From Mesocentrotus franciscanus (lineage: Eukaryota > Echinodermata > Echinoidea > Camarodonta > Strongylocentrotidae): a stretch of DNA of 64,000 nt. Location of the stretch: NCBI GenBank assembly GCA_037976565.1, contig CP137682.1, forward strand, positions 1,304,867 through 1,368,866, read 5' to 3'. Of the stretch, positions 60,601 through 64,000 are shown in pieces. Both the position numbers and the translations under genes were made by a program. The notes under the pieces are model-generated. The model was not told where the DNA came from and did no database searches. It worked only from the letters and a program-made list of their open reading frames with translations. Within the stretch, counting starts at the first letter, position 1, and every line of letters starts with the position of its first letter.

Positions 60601-62292
60601 CATGAAAATATATATTATAGGCCTACACCTGTAGGTCTTTGATTAATGTTGCACCTCAAACATGAATATGTGATAATTAGTTCATAATATATTGTGTTCA
60701 CGCTAGAAACATTGCGATCGTACCCCGGGGGGAGGGTTTCCCTGATTTAGTTCCGACGGGGGTGTGCCACTACAGCCGCCAAACCCGTACCCATTTTAAG
60801 GGTCATTTGGGCGGAAAGGGTATCCATTATTAGGGGTTTTATTTTGGAAAAGTGACCTTTATGTGCACTTTAGCAACAAAAAAGGCGAAATTATAAAACG
60901 GTAAAATCTCAAAATCATATCCCATGTCATATACCATGTTAAAAGTTTTTTGTCCGAAATTATAAAACAGTAAAATCTCAAAATCATATCCCATGTCATA
61001 TCCCATGTTTAGTGATTTTCCCCTATTACCATAGGCCCTACCCCATGTTTAGAGTTTTTTTGGCGTGTCCACCCCCCTCCCCCTCCGGATCATACCGCCA
61101 CCCACAGTCCTCGAACTGGATTTACTTCGGTGGTAATCCTGTAGATGTGCTTTTCAAAAGTTTATACTTTAAATATTTCTTAATATAAAAACATACAACA
61201 GAAGTATATAGAAATATAGTTTGAATAATATCAACATAACAATTGAAATAGAGAAAAACAAAACAAATTTAAAGCGAAATTACATTTAGAGGAAATCAGG
61301 CAAAGATAAAAGCTTGTAAGAAGTCTGATTTCTTAAATACATATAATAAACAATTGTCAACAGTTAAAAGGAGAAAGACAGAATCATTTATGGTTAAAAA
61401 TATTAAGTTCGGAACTTTGGATATTTAGAAATAACAACCAAAAAAAGGGGGAAGGAAAACCGCTCTGCCCATGCATTTAGAACAAACTAGAAGGTAGAAA
61501 TAATAGAATAGAGATTCGTCTACTTTCATGAAACAAAAATAACAAATAATAGTAGCTCATTAGCTCAACATCATTTGTCTTTTTCCATAATGAATAAGAT
61601 TTCAGCAACAGATGTTTGAGCTTACGCTTACATTGTATTTTAATCTAATCTATTTACTCTCCCATTTGTTTTCTTCAAAAACAAGGGAAAATGTTCTTAG
61701 TTCTTACCTCGGTCTTAAGAATTTCACAAGTAGCCTCCACCATGGCTGATTTGGCATCTTCTGATGATTTGTAAAGAGCACGGAATGCTCTTAAGTATTG
61801 TTTTTTGTCAATGTATGTCTTTATCTTTTTCCGGGGGTCATGAGACTCTCCTGACGTTTCAGGCTTATCCCCTTCAACATGGTGCTCATCTTTATCCTGA
61901 GGTTCTCTGACCGCCGGCTCTCTGCTCGTCTCTGGGGTAGAAGAGGCAGCCTCTCGCTTGGCAGCCGGTGATCTTGGAGGTGAACGATACGTCCGTTTTT
62001 TCCTGTTCGACTTTAAGGGGGCTCTTTTGTTTCTCACAGTCTGTTTAACTAACTTATATTTGCAGTTTTCGCAAATGTAGTTGTACAGGATGTCTTCTTT
62101 GTGAAAAACTTTACTTATAGTTCTAGGACTCGTTATTTTAACAAGCTGTATTCTTCTAAAACCTTTTCTATTTTTAACAAAGTACACTGAACAAACTGCG
62201 CATTGCCGCTGGCTGACAGGCTGGTTGATCACCTGGTCGCTGATACTCGTCAGGTTTTGCACTCTCCAAGTCCCAGATGGATATGTGGACAT
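45260..62292 (-). CDS. DUF6589-like protein with tandem PHD fingers, 11 coding exons (putative transposase-derived)
   Basis: Coding exons: 62292-61708, 60370-60213, 58704-58434, 58029-57664, 57127-56876, 55777-55637, 53380-53119, 52458-52177, 49166-48939, 47916-47785 and 45642-45260. All introns are GT-AG with matching phases, and the total is 3060 nt (1019 residues and stop). Residues 1-195 hold a zinc-binding pattern (C31-x2-C34, C74-x2-C77) and a basic NLS-like run. Residues 248-590 and 782-893 match the DUF6589 pattern: ILYQRS..LNKMGI, CTDN (D361), DAD (467-469), LNGD (D502), REGNG (813-817), WNRVAN and NIGLD (D881). Between them sit two PHD fingers, C674-C720 and C729-C781 (C4HC3). An acceptor just upstream of the ATG (62298) implies a non-coding 5' exon. 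It is tail to tail with the dead RecQ-like helicase. A nuclear DNA-binding or transposase-derived role is inferred. Confidence 0.8.
46030..46500. repeat. Orientation-switching array of TTTGGTCTAAT-like units
   Basis: Words such as TTTTGGTCTAATTTCC, TTTGTCTAATGACCAAATGG and CAGTTCGTCTAATC read forward from 46080 to about 46290. Inverted words (TAGACTAAGTGG, TATTAGACCAAGTGGG, AATAAGATCAAATGG) follow to about 46495. It lies in the last intron of the DUF6589-like gene. Confidence 0.65.
46871..47686 (-). mobile_element. Helentron-like element, family B
   Basis: Read on the minus strand, it starts TTTTTATGCCTCCG with a palindrome (GCCTCCGCTAC / GTAGCCGGAGGC), followed by a CCGTCCGTCCGT tract. Five tandem units of about 132 bp follow, each carrying GTGATCACGAGC and, in most, TGACCTTTGACCT as read on the plus strand. 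Near the other end come the subterminal word GGAGGCATCATTTT and a terminal CATCTAGTT. The order palindrome, ACGG microsatellite, tandem core and CTAGTT end matches pearl/HINE-type non-autonomous Helentrons. It lies in an intron. Confidence 0.7.
47785..47916 (-). CDS. Coding exon 10: WNR and NIGLD motifs
   Basis: Acceptor CTCATGTAG|GTGTAG and donor TACAAAG|GTAACT. It encodes GGFADPHLQISYMWNRVANA and PGGNIGLDQTNLHV. The W-N-R..G-G-N-I-x-L-D pattern is a DUF6589 hallmark. The exon was found from splice phase and family motif. Confidence 0.8.
47995..48370 (+). repeat. Dispersed repeat, copy 2 of 3
   Basis: It shares the block at 43935 and also a 3' part with the copy at 49430 (AATAGATATAATAATTTACC, GTAGGCGGTTTCCC, GGGCGTTTCCAAAACTGG). 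The short ORFs across it are not conserved between copies. Confidence 0.65.
48620..48870 (-). mobile_element. LINE 3' end remnant
   Basis: On the minus strand AATCTACAAGCTGAGC..AGGTTCCTCACATTTCACCC is followed by an AT-rich 3' UTR and a tail of AAATAAACTTGAAAATAAAC repeats. It resembles the plus-strand remnant at 27.3 kb. It is intronic. Confidence 0.5.
48939..49166 (-). CDS. Coding exon 9: end of PHD finger 2 and C-terminal DUF6589-like block
   Basis: Acceptor TTCATAG|AACCATGG and donor TGGCAT|GTATGT. It opens with PWYCGETC, closing PHD finger 2 (C777 and C781). It then encodes LNHTKALMYDGLCHLVRREA and REGNGPAMIDDWKADMLHFH, which match the R-E-G-D-G region of DUF6589 proteins. Confidence 0.8.
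49430..49827 (+). repeat. Dispersed repeat, copy 3 of 3
   Basis: It is the longest copy and may begin as early as 49210, with GC-rich sequence upstream. Its 3' end abuts the giant foldback at 49828. Confidence 0.6.
49828..51262. mobile_element. Giant foldback element, 1.4 kb
   Basis: The outer ends CTAGGCCTGAGTC (49828) and GACTCAGGCCTAG (about 51247-51259) pair. So do GCTCTAAAATTGAGGCTGCA (50050) with its complement near 50975, and CAGCATGCAGCAGAGAGGAA (50645) with its complement near 50700. The centre is near 50675 with a short loop. Arms are about 700 bp and moderately diverged, with no coding capacity. It is in intron 8 of the DUF6589-like gene. Confidence 0.8.
51390..51700 (+). pseudogene. 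LINE ORF2 C-terminus remnant
   Basis: The frame around 51557 reads AQKSVRHHGPDVWNSLPNSL, then FFKKLLYQNIY, the conserved end of CR1/L2-like LINE ORF2. Upstream frames carry stops. It is intronic, in the opposite orientation to the host gene. Confidence 0.6.
51870..52160 (+). mobile_element. Short dispersed element, copy 1 of 2
   Basis: ACAAGCCGATCGCCTGTCTG..GTTAAACGATGCCTTTAA is nearly the same as 58840-59119. The fuller copy at 58737 suggests a TTAA-flanked MITE. The 3' end stops just before exon 8 (52177). Confidence 0.65.
52177..52458 (-). CDS. Coding exon 8: PHD finger 1 and most of PHD finger 2
   Basis: Acceptor ATCACTTCAG|AAAGC and donor CTTCAAG|GTTGGT. It encodes MVMCCSRTCKHSWFHLACVG, DWFCSTEC, YIYCICHKKHGPCGENEVIQ and KWYHRGCLG. 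PHD 1 uses C674, C676, C687, C692, H698, C701, C716 and C720. PHD 2 uses C729, C731, C746, C752, H759, C762 and two Cys in exon 9. Such fingers usually read histone H3 tails. No ligand can be inferred here. Confidence 0.85.
53119..53380 (-). CDS. Coding exon 7: start of PHD finger 1
   Basis: Acceptor TTTTAATTCAG|TTCTC and donor CATTCAG|GTATTA, phase 0 to 1. It encodes GHVLLCAMRLCGMKQLDDVP, a helical middle and LQHCVCHS, which supplies the first two zinc ligands (C674 and C676) of PHD finger 1. Confidence 0.8.
53890..54060. repeat. GGGGCAGAGTG-type purine-rich minisatellite
   Basis: Degenerate GGGGCAGAG units and G-runs alternate with ATAC words. Similar GGGGCAGA words start near 53780. No gene is seen. 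Confidence 0.5.
54081..55054 (-). mobile_element. Helentron-like element, family C
   Basis: On the minus strand it starts TTTTTATCCCCTCG with a palindrome (ATCCCCTCGCCGAC / GTCGGAGGGGAT), followed by a CCTTCC/CCGTCCGTTCG tract. About six tandem units of 140 bp follow, with GCATATTTAATGAGCTATGA and TGACCTTTGACCT as read on the plus strand. Then come the subterminal word GAGGGGATGC, a small ACGC/GCGT hairpin and the end TTTTCTAGTT. It has the same plan as families A and B. It is intronic. Confidence 0.7.
55227..55321. repeat. Short foldback sequence
   Basis: GAGGATTCAATGCTG pairs with CAGCATTAAGTCCTC, and TAGGGCAATCTC pairs with GAGATTGCCCTA. The centre is ATCATGACGTGAT. About 95 bp, intronic. 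Confidence 0.7.
55637..55777 (-). CDS. Coding exon 6
   Basis: Acceptor TGTAATAG|GACTCC and donor TACGAG|GTAACA. It encodes 47 residues, including FFSGASLADRGTIAQ and MGDVMQSRFQTIWELYE. Phase 0 at both ends. Confidence 0.75.
56028..56325. mobile_element. MITE with about 65-bp inverted repeats
   Basis: GGGGGTGTTTCACAAAGACT (56031) is the reverse complement of AGTCTTTGTGAAACACCCCC. Pairing extends through GATCGACTTTAAGTTGGAC to GGCCGTTCATGCC. It is 298 bp, non-coding and intronic. Confidence 0.8.
56876..57127 (-). CDS. Coding exon 5: DAD and NGD motifs
   Basis: Acceptor TTAACAG|GTGACA and donor TTGCAG|GTTAGT. It encodes VTLGVVDADPSTTEG and VPCLLNGDSLAIESILNAQR, then LEGLHACPQEFHKEMCH. These are the most recognisable blocks of the DUF6589 family (D-A-D and G-D-x-L followed by a conserved FH). 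D467, D469 and D502 are candidates for an acidic active site. Confidence 0.85.
57664..58029 (-). CDS. Coding exon 4
   Basis: Acceptor TTTTCAG|GAAAGG and donor GAATGT|GTAAGT. It is open through all 122 codons and includes FHPIYSFCTDNIQVSKPGI, with D361 in the x-D-N position of the family. It then gives AVKHRVQTVDTKSQ and a helical EVLERQRERAIFIVRKILLE. Confidence 0.8.
58434..58704 (-). CDS. Coding exon 3: start of DUF6589-like core
   Basis: Acceptor CCATGCAG|GCAT and donor GGTGGAA|GTAAGT. It encodes GQLLSTILYQRSK, IELWRQSVSQKVFITLNKMG and a C-terminal LWEWKRMVE. The pattern of a small helical block followed by a L-N-x-M-G-I turn is typical of DUF6589 proteins as I recall them. Confidence 0.8.
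58737..59119. mobile_element. TTAA-flanked MITE, copy 2 of 2
   Basis: It starts TTAAAGGGATTGGG and ends GATGCCTTTAA, so the tips are TTAAAGG/CCTTTAA. This is compatible with a piggyBac-type target. From 58840 onward it matches the copy at 51870. It is intronic. Confidence 0.55.
59238..59800. mobile_element. TTAA-flanked MITE with about 80-bp inverted repeats
   Basis: TTAAAGGGCAAGTCCACTCC at the left pairs with GGAGTGAACTTGGGCTTTAA at the right. Pairing continues through ATAACTTACTTTCAAT and AAAAATCAGACAAA. It is 563 bp with an A-run near 59455-59471, and is intronic. Confidence 0.8.
60213..60370 (-). CDS. Coding exon 2
   Basis: Acceptor TTTTCACAG|GAGG and donor ACAAG|GTATTT. It encodes EVSAEAIGAFSWTQACNEAK, then MTSSLKATMLHNYKGTGSKT. 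Entry is phase 0 and exit phase 2, matching exon 3. Confidence 0.75.
60720..61100. repeat. Repeat with CCCCGGGGGGAGGG start and a 68-bp tandem duplication
   Basis: The block GAAATTATAAAACRGTAAAA..CCCATGTCATA is present twice (about 60890 and 60957). The left edge (GTACCCCGGGGGGAGGG) and right edge (CCCCCCTCCCCCTCCGG) look like diverged inverted ends. It is intronic, with no gene. Confidence 0.45.
61708..62292 (-). CDS. Exon 1 of coding part: zinc-binding N-terminus
   Basis: It encodes residues 1-195 and starts at ATG 62292 (MSTYPSGTWRVQNL). The acceptor TTTCAG lies six bases upstream, so a longer upstream frame (to 62622) that runs through the intron and a foldback was rejected. It holds CAVC (31-34) and CENC (74-77). 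A Ser/Pro/Arg/Lys-rich linker with NLS-like clusters follows, and the exon ends EATCEILKTE at donor GAG|GTAAGA. Confidence 0.8.
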
Positions 62293-62426
62293 TGCTTCTG
62301 AAACTGGAGAAAGTAAAAGTAACATGTAAGAAGTGCTTTGGTCTAGTGCTTTAGGGATGTGCTCTTTACACAAATTGAAAACATCACATCTCTCGAATTG
62401 TAATGATAGGTTTACCAATAGGGTAA

Positions 62427-62692
62427 ACATAATATACACTTTCTCACGGGATTCACGGCAAACTGCTGCACAATACAATTTCATACCGTACCGACCGACG
62501 GTGGGGTGCGGGCGCGCGTGCGTGAAGTTAGCGACCGTGATGATGAATTGCTTAGAATAATTTAATGGGGATCTGAGATTACAGTCGCTAACTTCACGCA
62601 CGGGCGCGCGCCTGCACCCCACCGTCGGTCGGAACGATATGCAATTGTATTGTGCAGCAGTTGGCCGTGAATCATGTGAGAAAGTGTATATT
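62427..62692. repeat. Long inverted repeat just upstream of the DUF6589-like gene
   Basis: AATATACACTTTCTCAC at 62430 pairs with GTGAGAAAGTGTATATT at the right end. Pairing runs through CTGCTGCACAATACAATT, CCGACCGACGGTGGGGTGC and GCGTGAAGTTAGCGAC. Arms are about 120 bp around a short AT-rich centre near 62560. It lies 135 bp upstream of the start codon and beyond the first intron acceptor, so it could contain the promoter or 5' non-coding exon of that gene. Confidence 0.8.
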
Positions 62693-62914
62693 ATAAGTCT
62701 TTGTTTTTAGGAAAAATAATCCAAAAAAGATAAGAAAATTAACATGAAACAGGTAAGAAACATATAGACTTTTAAATCATGACCATTATTTGAACACTTC
62801 ATGAATATTTACTTGATATTTTGTATGTTTTAGTAGGGTAACTCCACGTCGGAGTTACGCGTCAAAGTATGGTTATGATTCTGAATTAACGTCCAAAAGG
62901 GATATAATTAATAC

Positions 62915-63058
62915 CACCAAGAACTTTATTTGCAAATTAGAGGACACCATAAGTTCCCGACCCAACTTTATTTGCCATTTAGAGGACACCATAAGTTCCC
63001 GACCCAACTTTATTTGCCCTTTAGAGGACACCATGAGTCCTGATCCCGATCCAACTCT
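62915..63058. repeat. Three tandem copies of a 50-bp unit
   Basis: AACTTTATTTGC..TTAGAGGACACCATRAGTTCCCGACCC is repeated three times. The last copy is diverged. No gene is seen. Confidence 0.8.
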
Positions 63059-63162
63059 ATAGTTATTCTTTAGATTCCGACAGTAATCACATTGATATCT
63101 CACTTAGGCAATATCAAGGGTAAATCATTAGAACGAACATGTGTACATATTAGACACACTAC

Positions 63163-63662
63163 NNNNNNNNNNNNNNNNNNNNNNNNNNNNNNNNNNNNNN
63201 NNNNNNNNNNNNNNNNNNNNNNNNNNNNNNNNNNNNNNNNNNNNNNNNNNNNNNNNNNNNNNNNNNNNNNNNNNNNNNNNNNNNNNNNNNNNNNNNNNNN
63301 NNNNNNNNNNNNNNNNNNNNNNNNNNNNNNNNNNNNNNNNNNNNNNNNNNNNNNNNNNNNNNNNNNNNNNNNNNNNNNNNNNNNNNNNNNNNNNNNNNNN
63401 NNNNNNNNNNNNNNNNNNNNNNNNNNNNNNNNNNNNNNNNNNNNNNNNNNNNNNNNNNNNNNNNNNNNNNNNNNNNNNNNNNNNNNNNNNNNNNNNNNNN
63501 NNNNNNNNNNNNNNNNNNNNNNNNNNNNNNNNNNNNNNNNNNNNNNNNNNNNNNNNNNNNNNNNNNNNNNNNNNNNNNNNNNNNNNNNNNNNNNNNNNNN
63601 NNNNNNNNNNNNNNNNNNNNNNNNNNNNNNNNNNNNNNNNNNNNNNNNNNNNNNNNNNNNNN
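63163..63662. other. Assembly gap (500 N)
   Basis: A run of exactly 500 N bases, the usual placeholder for a scaffold gap of unknown size. ORFs drawn across it are meaningless. Confidence 0.99.
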
Positions 63663-64000
63663 TAAAAATTGTTGAGTGTAAATCATGATTTAAAAAAAAA
63701 AACTGAAGAGGAATCCACAGCGGGGCGGTTGGTGTTGATCGGAGAGACAAAATATCATGATAATAAATAACAATACGTCCAACTCTCTTTCTCTCTCGTT
63801 TTCTCAATGTCATTTCTATCTTCATCTTTTCTGTTCAGCGATTTTTATGAGATCGCGTTTCGACTTACTCCTAAATAAAATTAGATGATCATAATTATAA
63901 CGTAGAACCATATTTGACCCTATCTGAAATATTTGTTCAAATATATAACAATCATGGAAAGATAAAGGAATAATAAAAATGTGACTTAGTAATATGTCAC
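63663..64000. other. No gene recognised
   Basis: AT-rich sequence with an A-run at about 63692-63701 and a CT-rich stretch at about 63785. No coding signal is seen. Confidence 0.4.

Noticed and set aside
61708..62622. Longer N-terminus for the DUF6589-like gene (upstream ATG at 62622)
   Set aside because: The extra part runs through the inverted repeat and across a good splice acceptor at 62298. Family-like zinc motifs start only after the ATG at 62292.
63092..63825. ORFs spanning 63.1-63.8 kb
   Set aside because: They run across 500 N bases and have no information.

Overview
The window looks like the nuclear genome of a marine invertebrate, most likely an echinoderm. This is an inference from AT-rich DNA with long introns, a single-exon rhodopsin-class GPCR, many short foldback/TIR elements, LINE 3' ends with AACTTG- or TCAA-type tails, and abundant rolling-circle-like repeats. 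No bacterial gene organisation is present. Two N gaps (24457-24479 and 63163-63662) show it is a draft assembly.

Layout. 1-1100: a possible terminal coding exon and 3' UTR. 1690-5740: a short repeated motif, then four tandem copies of a unit of about 0.9-1.1 kb. 6020-24456: eight head-to-tail copies of a non-autonomous Helentron/Helitron2-like element (family A). Each ends in a hairpin followed by CTAGTT, several start with a palindrome, and seven carry a tRNA-like module followed in most by a T-run. 24480-34900: decayed LINEs, MITEs and simple repeats. 35589-36908: an intact intronless class A GPCR. 36909-42900: repeats, including a fossil zinc-finger scrap. 42942-44966: a decayed RecQ-like helicase on the plus strand. 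45260-62292: a convergent minus-strand gene of 11 coding exons whose splice phases all agree and that gives an open frame of 1019 codons. It encodes an N-terminal zinc-binding region, a DUF6589-like core and two tandem PHD fingers. Its introns hold two further Helentron-like elements (families B and C), a 1.4-kb foldback and several MITEs.

How the parts relate. The helicase pseudogene and the DUF6589/PHD gene lie tail to tail about 300 bp apart. A transposase-plus-RecQ-like-helicase pair recalls the AcademH group of DNA transposons as I remember it, so the 20-kb block may be the body of a large transposon in which the helicase has died while the other gene stays open. This link is inference. 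The most unusual signal is that three sequence-distinct Helentron-like families share one anatomy: a family-specific palindrome at one end, the same stem word repeated just inside the other end, a CTAGTT terminus, and perfect AGGTCAAAGGTCA (DR1) sites in the body.
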